This document shows, in pieces, positions 56,195-63,972 of a stretch of DNA of 64,000 bases. Source of the DNA: Sulfurimonadaceae bacterium. GTDB lineage: Bacteria > Campylobacterota > Campylobacteria > Campylobacterales > Sulfurimonadaceae. The stretch covers positions 38,549-102,548 of the forward strand of contig JADGDM010000005.1 in assembly GCA_016744905.1 (NCBI GenBank), read 5' to 3'. How positions within the stretch are numbered: position 1 is the first letter of the stretch; the number at the start of each line of letters is the position of its first letter. A model generated the notes under the pieces. That model was given only the letters and a program-made list of their open reading frames with translations, did no database searches and had not been told where the DNA came from. A program made the position numbers and the translations under genes.

Positions 56195-57493
56195 ATGAAC
56201 ATCACTGTAAATAAAATTGATGAAGCGAATGCAACGGTAACTGCGGTTGTCGCAAACGAAGAAGTAGAAACTGCGGTAACAAAAATTGCAAAGAGCCTAA
56301 GTAAAACTGCTAAAATTGATGGTTTTCGTAAGGGTAAAGTACCTGTAGCTGCTGTTAAAAAACAGTATGGTGAACGTCTGGTTCAAGATGCAGAAGGTGA
56401 AGTTCTTAGAGATGTACTTGATCAAGCGTTGGTTGAACTGGGTTTAGCAAATGATGCACTTATTGGTGAACCTCAAGTGTCTAAATTTGACAAGGGTGAT
56501 AAACAAATTGATGTAGAAGTTACTTTTGCAATTCGTCCAACTATTGAACTTGGTGATTATACTTCAAATGTTGAGAAATTTGAAAAACCTTCAATTTCTG
56601 CTGAGATGATTACTACACGTATCGAAGAGTTAGCTGAAGCACAAGCTGAATTTATTACTATTGAAGAAGATCGTGCATTGGTTGAGGGTGATACGGCACT
56701 TTTAGACTTTGAAGGTTCAATTGATGGTGAACTATTTCCAGGTGGTGCAGCAAAAGATTTTTCACTTAAATTAGGTTCTGGTCAATTTATTCCAGGCTTT
56801 GAAGATCAAGTAATTGGTATGAAAAAGGGCGAAGAGAAAACTGTTAAAGTAACTTTTCCTGAGAACTATGGTGGCGAATCACTTGCTGGAAAAGATGCAG
56901 AATTTAAAGTAAATATCAACGCTATCCAAGAAAAAGCACCAGTAGTTATTAATGATGATCTCGCTAAAAAGATGATTCCAGGTGAAGAAGATGCGACAGT
57001 TGAGCTTCTTAAAGAGCAAATCACTGCACAGTTAGAAAACGAAGAACTTTCTAAATTGTATAATGATGAGTTAAAACCAAAATTATTAGAAAAAATGGTA
57101 GAAGCTTATACCTTTGCCCTTCCTGCATTTGTTGTTGAACAAGAGATGGATATTGCTTTAAATAAAAAAGCACAGTCAATGACTGAAGCAGAGTTAACAA
57201 CTATTAAAGATGATGTAGCAAAAGTTCAAGAGCTACGCGAAACTTTCCGTGAAGATGCAGCGCGCTCAGTAAAAGCAACATTTATTATTGATGCACTGGC
57301 TAAAGAAGAAGATATCGCTGTTGAAGAGCAAGAAGTAATGCAAACTATTTACTTCGAAGCAATGCAAACAGGTCAAGATCCAGAACAAACTTATACACAT
57401 TATAAAGAGTCAGGTTACCTACCAGCGATTCAAATGGCTATGGTAGAAGATAAAGTTTTATCTAAACTACTTAACGCACAAATCGAAGCATAA
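56195..57493 (+). CDS. tig: Trigger factor
   Basis: Ribosome-bound chaperone and prolyl isomerase. The 432 residues show the ribosome-docking signature GFRKGKVP, an FKBP-type domain (VEGDTALLDFEGSIDGELFPGG ... GMKKGEEKTVKVTFPENYG) and a helical C-terminal domain. clpP starts after three bases; together with def this is a protein-biogenesis operon. Confidence 0.95.
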   Translation: MNITVNKIDEANATVTAVVANEEVETAVTKIAKSLSKTAKIDGFRKGKVPVAAVKKQYGERLVQDAEGEVLRDVLDQALVELGLANDALIGEPQVSKFDKGDKQIDVEVTFAIRPTIELGDYTSNVEKFEKPSISAEMITTRIEELAEAQAEFITIEEDRALVEGDTALLDFEGSIDGELFPGGAAKDFSLKLGSGQFIPGFEDQVIGMKKGEEKTVKVTFPENYGGESLAGKDAEFKVNINAIQEKAPVVINDDLAKKMIPGEEDATVELLKEQITAQLENEELSKLYNDELKPKLLEKMVEAYTFALPAFVVEQEMDIALNKKAQSMTEAELTTIKDDVAKVQELRETFREDAARSVKATFIIDALAKEEDIAVEEQEVMQTIYFEAMQTGQDPEQTYTHYKESGYLPAIQMAMVEDKVLSKLLNAQIEA

Positions 57494-57496
57494 GCC

Positions 57497-58090
57497 ATGA
57501 GTTACATTCCTTATGTGGTAGAAAAAACTGGAAGAGGTGAGCGTTCTTACGACATCTACTCTAGACTACTAAAAGATCGTATCATCATGTTAAGTGGTGA
57601 AGTAAATGATCAAGTAGCTTCTACTATCGTTGCGCAAATGCTTTTTCTTGAAGCAGAAGATCCTGAAAAAGATATCTATTTTTATATCAACTCTCCAGGT
57701 GGTGTCGTGACTTCAGGAATGGCAATGTTTGATACAATGAATTATATCCGTCCTGATGTTGTAACGATCTGTATAGGTCAAGCAGCTTCTATGGGCTCAT
57801 TTTTACTATCATCTGGAGCAAAAGGCAAGCGCTATGCGCTGCCACATGCACGTATTATGATTCACCAACCTCTAGGTGGTGCTCAAGGTCAAGCCAGTGA
57901 TATTGCTATTCAAGCTGAAGAGATTCTTCGTATGAAGGGTGAGCTTAATGGTATTTTGGCTGCGAATACTGGTCAAACAGTTAAGAAGCTAGAAAAAGAT
58001 ACAGACAGAGACAACTTTATGAGTGCTAAAGAAGCCATGGAATATGGTATCATTGATGAAGTACTTTATAAAAAAGAAGAGAATAAATAA
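57497..58090 (+). CDS. clpP: ATP-dependent Clp protease proteolytic subunit
   Basis: Serine protease barrel used with ClpX/ClpA. The 197 residues contain the oxyanion strand [19 protein letters not shown], the catalytic Ser in [11 protein letters not shown], catalytic His in [13 protein letters not shown] and the Asp in TDRDNFM. The operon continues nine bases later with a pseudo-GGDEF gene and def. Confidence 0.97.
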   Translation: MSYIPYVVEKTGRGERSYDIYSRLLKDRIIMLSGEVNDQVASTIVAQMLFLEAEDPEKDIYFYINSPGGVVTSGMAMFDTMNYIRPDVVTICIGQAASMGSFLLSSGAKGKRYALPHARIMIHQPLGGAQGQASDIAIQAEEILRMKGELNGILAANTGQTVKKLEKDTDRDNFMSAKEAMEYGIIDEVLYKKEENK

Positions 58091-58099
58091 GGATTATTG

Positions 58100-59170
58100 A
58101 TGGCAGGAACACCTAGAAGAAGACGATCAATTGCTGATGTTTCAGAAGAATCATCAGGTTCTACTACTGTTAGTACGTCTGCTTTAAGTGATCCGACCAG
58201 TGATCTAGAAGTTTTTTCTAAAGAGGTCCTTATGGCCCTCGTCTCCGACAACCTTCCTCCAACCCCTAATAATTTTGCTCTGTATTTTGATCGGATTTTA
58301 GAAGACAAATCTGATAGTTTGAGAAAACAGATCAATGCGATTATGGAATTTGATGATGATGCGGATGATGAAAAAACCATTGTTTTAGAAAAGAACCTTA
58401 AAGAGGGTTTTGCATCAGTAAAAAATATTTTGGGTGTTACCGCTAACTTATATAAAAATATGGCACTTATGACTAAAATTCTTGATAAACGAAAAATAGA
58501 GCTTTCAGCGAATCCTGATGCAAAAATTGCGAACAGTATAATCGGGATGTTAGAAAAGGATGTTTCGAAATTAAATGATATTTTGAAAAAGCAGATCGGT
58601 CAGATGCGTACGATGTATGATGAAACTGCTGATATTATTAAAAGTGTAGAAAAAGAGACTATATTTGATAACCATTTTGGTATCTATAATAAACGTTATT
58701 TACTTTCTAAACTTGATCAAGAACGTAATCTTATTACTGAATTTAAACATAAAAGTTCGTTGATTATGATTGAACTCTCCAAAGAACTTGAAGAGACTGT
58801 TGGAAACGATAAGGCTTTGGCTTTAATGACGAGAACTATAGCGCGCTTGTTAATGAAGACATCTAGACGTAGTGATATCGTTGCACACTATGGAAATGGT
58901 GTTTTTTCAATGGTTCTCAAACATACGGACTCTAAAAGTGCACAAAAAGCAAGTGAACGTTTGGTTGATTTAGTTTCATCAAGCAATTTTTTCTTAGCAG
59001 AAAAAGAAGTTCAACTACGTATTGCGATTGGTATTGCGGATATTAACCCTGTACATTCTACTGATGAAATTATTGTTTGTGCACTTGATGCAATGGAACG
59101 TGCTTATGGTGATGACAACTTAGATTATGCAATATGTGAAGATGATAATGACAATAAAGAGAGTGAATGA
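58100..59170 (+). CDS. Degenerate GGDEF-domain protein in the clpP-def operon
   Basis: Encodes 356 residues. A low-complexity basic/serine N-terminus (about 1-40) leads to a helical region (about 40-190, with PTPNNFALYFDRILEDKSDSL, a motif seen in front of some GGDEF domains) and a C-terminal GGDEF fold (FDNHFGIYNKRYLLSKL ... HYGNGVFSMVL). The catalytic GGDEF reads GNGVF, so it cannot make c-di-GMP. ATG 58100 is supported by AGGA. Its stop overlaps def by four bases, tying it to protein maturation genes. Confidence 0.72.
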   Translation: MAGTPRRRRSIADVSEESSGSTTVSTSALSDPTSDLEVFSKEVLMALVSDNLPPTPNNFALYFDRILEDKSDSLRKQINAIMEFDDDADDEKTIVLEKNLKEGFASVKNILGVTANLYKNMALMTKILDKRKIELSANPDAKIANSIIGMLEKDVSKLNDILKKQIGQMRTMYDETADIIKSVEKETIFDNHFGIYNKRYLLSKLDQERNLITEFKHKSSLIMIELSKELEETVGNDKALALMTRTIARLLMKTSRRSDIVAHYGNGVFSMVLKHTDSKSAQKASERLVDLVSSSNFFLAEKEVQLRIAIGIADINPVHSTDEIIVCALDAMERAYGDDNLDYAICEDDNDNKESE

Positions 59171-59691
59171 AGTTAGAGATAGTAACGTATCCAGATATTA
59201 GACTAAAGCGAAAATCTGAGAAAATAGAAGTATTTGATGAAAAACTACACCGTCTTTTAGACGCTATGTATGAAAAAATGATTAATACCAATGGTATAGG
59301 TCTGGCAGCTATTCAAGTAGCACATCCTATCCGTTTATTGGTGATAAACTTACCTGATGAAAATGATGTACAAAAAAAAGAAGATCTCATTGAAGTTATT
59401 AATCCAGTTCTGAGTAATTTAGAAGGGTCTACAACTTATCAAGAAGGGTGTCTAAGTGTTCCTAGCTTTTATGAAGATATAGAGCGTAGTGCAACCTTAA
59501 CACTTCAGTATCAAGATAGAACAGGACAAGAACATACACTTCAAGCAGATGGCTTATTTGCAATCGCTCTACAACATGAGATGGATCATCTTGAAGGTAA
59601 GCTTTTTATTGACAAACTTTCTTATTCTAGACGCAAAAAGTTTGAGAAAGAGTATAAAAAGATGCTCAAAGAACAAAAATCAAAGAAATAG
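59167..59691 (+). CDS. def: Peptide deformylase
   Basis: Removes the N-formyl group from nascent proteins. The 174 residues show the three motifs GIGLAAIQV, EGCLSVP and QHEMDHLEG (metal-binding Cys and two His, catalytic Glu). The C-terminus is Lys-rich. It overlaps the preceding gene by four bases and ends the tig-clpP operon. Confidence 0.96.
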   Translation: MKLEIVTYPDIRLKRKSEKIEVFDEKLHRLLDAMYEKMINTNGIGLAAIQVAHPIRLLVINLPDENDVQKKEDLIEVINPVLSNLEGSTTYQEGCLSVPSFYEDIERSATLTLQYQDRTGQEHTLQADGLFAIALQHEMDHLEGKLFIDKLSYSRRKKFEKEYKKMLKEQKSKK

Positions 59692-59701
59692 CTTTTACCT
59701 A

Positions 59702-59730
59702 TTGACATAAGAACCTAAAAGAAGTATACT
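59702..59730 (+). promoter_or_regulatory. Consensus sigma-70 promoter of the tRNA cluster
   Basis: TTGACA (59702-59707) and TATACT (59725-59730) are separated by exactly 17 bases, about 40 bases before the first tRNA. This near-perfect promoter probably drives all six tRNA genes. Confidence 0.75.
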
Positions 59731-59771
59731 TCCACCTCACAAAGCGAGTTAGCTTGTTTTGCTGAATAGGT

Positions 59772-59849
59772 CGGGGTGTAGCTCAGTATGGTTAGAGTAC
59801 CTGGTTTGGGACCAGGGGGCCGAAGGTTCGAGTCCTTTCACCCCGACCA
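59772..59849 (+). tRNA. tRNA-Pro (TGG anticodon)
   Basis: Acceptor arms CGGGGTG/CACCCCG pair; the anticodon stem CTGGT/ACCAG encloses TTGGG-type loop with anticodon TGG; T-loop GTTCGAGTC; CCA encoded. First gene of the cluster. Confidence 0.93.
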
Positions 59850-59874
59850 TTTTTTTTGTCAATTTTTTACTTAT

Positions 59875-59952
59875 GGTGAGATTAGCTCAGTTGGTTAGAG
59901 CACTGGTTTGTGGTGCCGGGGGTCGCGGGTTCGAATCCCGTATCTCACCCCA
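59875..59952 (+). tRNA. tRNA-His (GTG anticodon)
   Basis: Acceptor GTGAGAT/ATCTCAC with an extra 5' G facing C73, the hallmark of tRNA-His; the anticodon loop contains GTG; T-loop GTTCGAATC; CCA encoded. Confidence 0.93.
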
Positions 59953-59993
59953 TTCATTTCAAAAATTACAATTAAATAAACATTTTTATGGTG

Positions 59994-60070
59994 GCGCCCG
60001 TGGCTCAACTGGATAGAGTATCGGTTTTCGGCACCGACGGTTATAGGTTCGAATCCTATCGGGCGCACCA
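59994..60070 (+). tRNA. tRNA-Arg (TCG anticodon)
   Basis: Acceptor GCGCCCG/CGGGCGC; anticodon stem TCGGT/ACCGA around TTTCGGC (anticodon TCG); T-loop GTTCGAATC; CCA encoded. With the normal discriminator A and no A-loop ICG this reads CGA/CGG-type codons. Confidence 0.9.
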
Positions 60071-60081
60071 ATAACCAAGAT

Positions 60082-60158
<77 letters not shown>

Positions 60159-60162
60159 CTTT

Positions 60163-60303
60163 TTGATATTGTTAACAGTGTTTATATACGCGGATGTGGT
60201 GAAATTGGTATACACGCCAGACTTAGGATCTGGTGCCGCAAGGCGTGGAGGTTCAAGTCCTCTCATCCGCACCATTTAATATAAACACTTTTAACAATAT
60301 CAA
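60163..60303 (+). repeat. 25-bp inverted repeat bracketing the first tRNA-Leu
   Basis: The left arm 60163-60187 and the right arm 60279-60303 are inverted copies with 24 of 25 bases matching (one G/T difference in the middle). They lie two bases before and four bases after the tRNA-Leu gene. In the precursor RNA the arms would form a long stem closing off the tRNA, a shape suited to RNase III. The second, identical tRNA-Leu lacks such arms. Confidence 0.8.
60190..60274 (+). tRNA. tRNA-Leu (TAG anticodon), copy 1
   Basis: Class II tRNA of 85 bases: acceptor GCGGATG/CATCCGC, anticodon stem CCAGA/TCTGG around CTTAGGA (anticodon TAG), long variable arm, T-loop GTTCAAGTC, CCA encoded. Identical to copy 2 and flanked by the inverted repeat. 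Confidence 0.94.
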
Positions 60304-60325
60304 TACTTCTTATTAACAATCACAT

Positions 60326-60410
60326 GCGGATGTGGTGAAATTGGTATACACGCCAGACTTAGGATCTGGTGCCGCAAGGCGTGGAGGTTCAAGTCCTCTC
60401 ATCCGCACCA
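60326..60410 (+). tRNA. tRNA-Leu (TAG anticodon), copy 2
   Basis: Same 85-base sequence as copy 1, 51 bases downstream of it. The spacer sequences differ, so only the tRNA unit is duplicated. Last gene of the cluster; no clear terminator hairpin follows. Confidence 0.94.
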
Positions 60411-60455
60411 CTTCCAAATTTACTTAATAATCAAAAATCACACAATATAAACATA

Positions 60456-60827
60456 TTAGCTTGCTTCTTCTTTTTCAACATACTCATCCCATATAATAGA
60501 AATACCGTACTCTTCATCTAAGATGGCATATTTAAAGTATTCACTTTTAGCTCTTGATGAGTAGAGTCTAACGGTTATCTGTTCATTTTCTAATAAATTT
60601 CTAATTTCTCTCTCTCCTATCGCCTTTTTATTCCATCTTAATAGTGAGTTCTGAAAAATTCTAAAAGAGCAAGTGGACTCTTTTGAAAGTTCAGTGACCT
60701 CATTTTCATGAATCCATTGTGCATTTGTACAAGCATATAGTTTGATAGGTTTACCATCAATCTTTATATTTCTAACTTCAATATGTCCGTCGTCACAATA
60801 ATGACATTTACCCAATAATTTACTCAT
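60456..60827 (-). CDS. Small protein with zinc-finger-like N-terminus, 123 residues
   Basis: No named family recognised. The N-terminus GKCHYCDDGHIEVRNIKIDGKPIKLYACTNAQW resembles a degenerate topoisomerase-type zinc ribbon (CxxC ... C, with a later Cys in STCSFRIF). The middle is basic with WNKKAIGEREIRNLL, and the end is acidic. It might bind nucleic acid. Divergent from the DTW-domain gene. Confidence 0.55.
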   Translation of the reverse strand: MSKLLGKCHYCDDGHIEVRNIKIDGKPIKLYACTNAQWIHENEVTELSKESTCSFRIFQNSLLRWNKKAIGEREIRNLLENEQITVRLYSSRAKSEYFKYAILDEEYGISIIWDEYVEKEEAS

Positions 60828-60867
60828 GAGTCAATTTTAGTCTATTTTTTATTTTTAGCGAAAAAAG

Positions 60868-60896
60868 TTGGCAATTTGCAATATGATAGATATAAT
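60868..60896 (+). promoter_or_regulatory. Promoter giving a probable leaderless mRNA of the DTW gene
   Basis: TTGGCA (60868-60873), 17 bases, then TATAAT (60891-60896). Seven bases later comes the A of ATG 60903, so transcription should start at the start codon. No Shine-Dalgarno sequence is visible. Confidence 0.6.
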
Positions 60897-60902
60897 TCGC
60901 AA

Positions 60903-61562
60903 ATGAATAGTCGTGAGAAATGTTTTAAATGTTATCGTCCTCAAAGCTCTTGTATGTGTACTGAAGTACGTGCAGTAAAAACAAAAACAAAATTTATTAT
61001 ATTAATGCATCCAAAAGAATTTAAAAAAATTAAAAATGGATCAGGACATTTGAGCCATTTGAGCCTTGAAAATTCAGAGCTTTTTATTGGGATTGACTTT
61101 AGCGATCATAAAGCAGTGAATGCACTGATTGGTGATGAAAATAATAGCTGTTACCTTCTTTATCCAGATGAGCATAGTTTGAAGTTAAATAATGAAAAAA
61201 TTACTAAAGCTACACAACAGACAGTTATTTTTATATTAGATTCTACTTGGGCTTGTTCAGTAAAGATGTTGGCATCGAGTAAAAATATTTTAAATCTTCC
61301 TAAAGTTAGTTTTGAACACAATCGTAGTTCAAATTTTCAGATCAAAGAACAACCTGCAAAAGAGTTTTTAAGTACAATTGAATCTATTCACTGTGTATTA
61401 GAGTTGCTATGTGAAAATGAAGATGAGTTTTTAACTCAAAAGGAGTTGGAAGGGTTTTTAAACCCCTTTGAAAAGATGATTGCATATCAACTTGGACGTA
61501 TTGATACCCACGCTGATTTAGTACGTTATAAAACGCCTAAAAGCAAAAGAAAGTATCTTTAA
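60903..61562 (+). CDS. DTW-domain tRNA-uridine aminocarboxypropyltransferase (TapT-like)
   Basis: The 219 residues have an N-terminal Cys cluster CFKCYRPQSSCMC, a central LMHPKEFKKIKNG and the DTW-type motif LDSTWACS, with the C-terminal YQLGRIDTHADL. DTW/TapT enzymes add an aminocarboxypropyl group to uridine 47 in the variable loop of tRNA (acp3U47). Its place next to a tRNA cluster is fitting. ATG 60903 is chosen over an upstream TTG because the promoter lies across that TTG. Confidence 0.8.
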   Translation: MNSREKCFKCYRPQSSCMCTEVRAVKTKTKFIILMHPKEFKKIKNGSGHLSHLSLENSELFIGIDFSDHKAVNALIGDENNSCYLLYPDEHSLKLNNEKITKATQQTVIFILDSTWACSVKMLASSKNILNLPKVSFEHNRSSNFQIKEQPAKEFLSTIESIHCVLELLCENEDEFLTQKELEGFLNPFEKMIAYQLGRIDTHADLVRYKTPKSKRKYL

Positions 61563-62461
61563 AAGCGTTTTGTAAAGGCGTGACAATAAGGTTGTGAGCC
61601 TTTATGCTCATAATAGTCCTGATGATAATCTTCAGCCTTATAGAAAGGTGTTTTTAGACGCAGTGAAGTTTGTACGTCATAGCCTTTTGTCCGTAGGATT
61701 TTTATCAGTTTGATAAGCGTCTTTTTTTCATCTTGTGAACTGTAGAAAATTGCGGATTGATATTGTAATCCACGATCCGGGCCTTGACGATTTTTTTGAG
61801 TAGGATCATGAATCTCAAAAAATAGCTTTGCCAGATCTTCGTAAGAAATTTTTGAACTGTCATAAGTAACTTCGACACTCTCGATATGTCCTGTATTTTT
61901 ATACGACACCTCTTTATAAGTAGGATTTTTAGTACTTCCTCCCATATATCCACTAACTGCTTCGATGACGCCTGGAGTTTTCTCTAAATGATACTCAACA
62001 CCCCAAAAACAGCCACCTGCAAAGTATGCTTTTTTAACTGTTGAAGCTTTAAAGTCAAGTGAGACAGAGTTAACGCAGTGGCGTGTATTGGTTGGTGTGA
62101 AGCCTTCATTCATAAAGACATGGCCTAAATGTCCACCACAGTTATTACATGTGATCTCTGTGCGTCTTCCATCTTTATCTGTTGTATGTTTGATTGCGCC
62201 TTTTATTTCACTATCAAAGGCGGGCCAACCACATCCTGAATTGAATTTTGATGTAGATGTATAAAGTGGCGTTCCACACTGTTTACAGTTATAAGTACCT
62301 TCTTCAAAGAATTTATCATATTCTCCACTAAATGCGCGCTCGGTTCCTTTATTTACTATGACACTGGTTTCAAAAGGGGTTAGAGATTTTAAATTTTGAA
62401 CATCAAACTGAGATGCAACTAAAAGATTAATGCTCAACATGAGTAGGATTAAAGTTTTCAT
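61559..62461 (-). CDS. Exported MsrB-MsrA methionine sulfoxide reductase fusion
   Basis: The 300 residues begin with a signal peptide (MKTLILLMLSINLLVAS), then an MsrB domain (zinc CKQCG and CNNCGG, CGWPAF, catalytic Cys in TRHCVNSVSLDF) and an MsrA domain (GGCFWGVEYH, GYMGGSTKNPTY, GHIESVEV, DPTQKNRQGPDRG). It repairs both sulfoxide isomers, likely in the periplasm. ATG 62461 is chosen as it begins the signal peptide. Convergent with the DTW gene. Confidence 0.9.
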   Translation of the reverse strand: MKTLILLMLSINLLVASQFDVQNLKSLTPFETSVIVNKGTERAFSGEYDKFFEEGTYNCKQCGTPLYTSTSKFNSGCGWPAFDSEIKGAIKHTTDKDGRRTEITCNNCGGHLGHVFMNEGFTPTNTRHCVNSVSLDFKASTVKKAYFAGGCFWGVEYHLEKTPGVIEAVSGYMGGSTKNPTYKEVSYKNTGHIESVEVTYDSSKISYEDLAKLFFEIHDPTQKNRQGPDRGLQYQSAIFYSSQDEKKTLIKLIKILRTKGYDVQTSLRLKTPFYKAEDYHQDYYEHKGSQPYCHAFTKRF

Positions 62462-62544
62462 AGTCTCAGTATAAGATAGTGACATTAACAATGCATAAAC
62501 TAAGTGTAAATTTAAAATAAACATTAAAAAGTCGATATATAAAT

Positions 62545-63000
62545 ATGAAAAATATAATATTAATTCTATTGACTACTTTGACACTTTATTCTCATGATCA
62601 GTGGATACAGGTCTTTTCAGGTGAGGTTGTGGAACAGAGGTTTTTACAGGCCATTAGCAATAATGATTATGAATCTATTGTCATACATGAACATAATAAA
62701 TCCATTGTCTTAATTGGTGCATACATATCTCAAGAACAGGCAAGTAAAGAGCTTAAAAAAATACGATGTAATATTGCAGAAGATGCTTATATTAGAGAGT
62801 ATTCTTATTATTCGTCTAAGGATATGATTGAAAGTGATGAAATAAGTGAACAAAATAGTAGTGTAAGTGCTGACTGTATTGATTGTAAGCCAGTAGCATG
62901 TGTCTGTCCTAAAAATAAAAAACATAAAAGAGAATTGGAAATTGGCAGTGCGCTGGAGTTTTATAAAAACTCTTCAAACTACTCTTTTAAAGAAAAGTAG
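62545..63000 (+). CDS. Exported SPOR-like, cysteine-containing protein
   Basis: A 151-residue protein with signal peptide (MKNIILILLTTLTLYS). The mature N-half (WIQVFSGEVVEQRFLQAI ... VLIGAYISQEQASKELKKIR) looks like a SPOR-type repeat fold that in other proteins binds denuded peptidoglycan. The C-half is Lys-rich with a Cys cluster DCIDCKPVACVCPK, which could bind metal. Not recognised as a named family. Confidence 0.55.
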   Translation: MKNIILILLTTLTLYSHDQWIQVFSGEVVEQRFLQAISNNDYESIVIHEHNKSIVLIGAYISQEQASKELKKIRCNIAEDAYIREYSYYSSKDMIESDEISEQNSSVSADCIDCKPVACVCPKNKKHKRELEIGSALEFYKNSSNYSFKEK

Positions 63001-63005
63001 ACTTC

Positions 63006-63416
63006 TTAACTATGTTTATCTAGAAAGTCTAATTTATCCCCATTCTCATTATCCGCTTTAATTTGTAATGCACCAAGAAGTTCACTTGGACTATCTCCAT
63101 GCTTAGGATAAGCTATTACTGAAGCTTTTACCTTAGCATCAAAAAAATCTTCAAACATTTTTTTTACAGTCAATGCTCCATAGCTATCGGTATAGGGAAG
63201 TACAAAAAAGTAGTGATGATCGTAATGAACAATAGCATCAGAATTTCGTAAAACTTGTTTTAGACTAGATTTTATCGTATCACTACCAATTTTAGAAAAA
63301 TCACAATACATAATAGAAAAACTTTCAATACGATTTTCATCGAGTCTATCCGCAATACCCATAGATAGTTGAATAAGAGAAGAAAAATCTACAAAAGAGA
63401 ACTGTACTCCTGCCAT
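63006..63416 (-). CDS. Stand-alone degenerate GGDEF-like domain protein
   Basis: The 136 residues look like the core of a GGDEF fold without catalytic residues: FSFVDFSSLIQLSMGIADR, FSIMYCDFSKIGSDTIKSSL, then DAIVHYDHHYFFVLPYTDSYGA in place of D.v.RyGGDEF.vllp. No sensor or membrane part is present. It may be a binding partner for other signalling proteins. Convergent with the SPOR-like gene. Confidence 0.55.
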   Translation of the reverse strand: MAGVQFSFVDFSSLIQLSMGIADRLDENRIESFSIMYCDFSKIGSDTIKSSLKQVLRNSDAIVHYDHHYFFVLPYTDSYGALTVKKMFEDFFDAKVKASVIAYPKHGDSPSELLGALQIKADNENGDKLDFLDKHS

Positions 63417-63533
63417 AATAAAGCCTTTGAAGTTTATTTATATGAGATAAGTATAGCAAAATATAAGAATGAAAACATTTTCTTTACATTTATTTCTAAG
63501 ACAATATAATTATAAAAGCTAAAAAGGGACATC

Positions 63534-63944
63534 ATGCGAATAGTTATACTGGTACTGCTATTTATTACAATACTTCATGCCACAGAATATAAAGCAGTGT
63601 TTAATTTAAGTTCAGGAGAGGATAAGTCAATCAAAGGATCGATTATTAATAATATTACACTCCTCCAAAAGCACTATAGTAAACAAGGTGATAGTTTAAA
63701 GGCAGTCGTCGTTATTTCTGGTAATGCGTATCAATACTTTATAAAAGAGAAAAAAAAGAACTTTAAAAATGAATTAAGTACTTTAGCTACGTCGGGAGTC
63801 AAATTTGAAGTATGTAGTATGGGAATGAAAAAAAGAAAAATCTTAGCTTCTGATTTAGATATTTATGCGAAACCAGTTTTTAATAGAACTTTTGCTTTGA
63901 TACAATGGCAAAATAGAGGTTACGCTTTGATAGATGTAAAATAA
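63534..63944 (+). CDS. Exported DsrE-family-like protein
   Basis: A 136-residue protein with signal peptide (MRIVILVLLFITILHA) and a DsrE/YchN-type alpha/beta fold (AVFNLSSGEDKSIKGSIINNITLL, AVVVISGNAY, LATSGVKFEVCSMGMKKR). The single Cys in VCSMGM is at the position used for sulfur binding in the family. Such periplasmic DsrE-like proteins are common in sulfur-oxidising Campylobacterota. TATAAT lies in the upstream region. Its stop is inside a TAAAA repeat. Confidence 0.7.
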   Translation: MRIVILVLLFITILHATEYKAVFNLSSGEDKSIKGSIINNITLLQKHYSKQGDSLKAVVVISGNAYQYFIKEKKKNFKNELSTLATSGVKFEVCSMGMKKRKILASDLDIYAKPVFNRTFALIQWQNRGYALIDVK

Positions 63945-63961
63945 AATAAAATAAAATAAAA
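63937..63961 (+). repeat. Five perfect TAAAA tandem repeats
   Basis: Five copies of TAAAA cover the stop codon of the DsrE-like gene and reach to within 12 bases of the next ATG (63973), just before the GAAGAG that may serve as its ribosome binding site. Pentanucleotide gain or loss would change spacing upstream of the next gene. Confidence 0.8.
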
Positions 63962-63972
63962 GAAGAGATGTG

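Noticed and set aside
59759..60016. An open frame of 85 codons across the tRNA cluster
   Set aside because: It overlaps tRNA-Pro, tRNA-His and the start of tRNA-Arg, and its translation is a by-product of the tRNA sequences.
60190..60410. Two identical tRNA-Leu genes as an assembly duplication
   Set aside because: The flanking and spacer sequences differ, and only one copy has the inverted repeat, so a true gene duplication is more likely.
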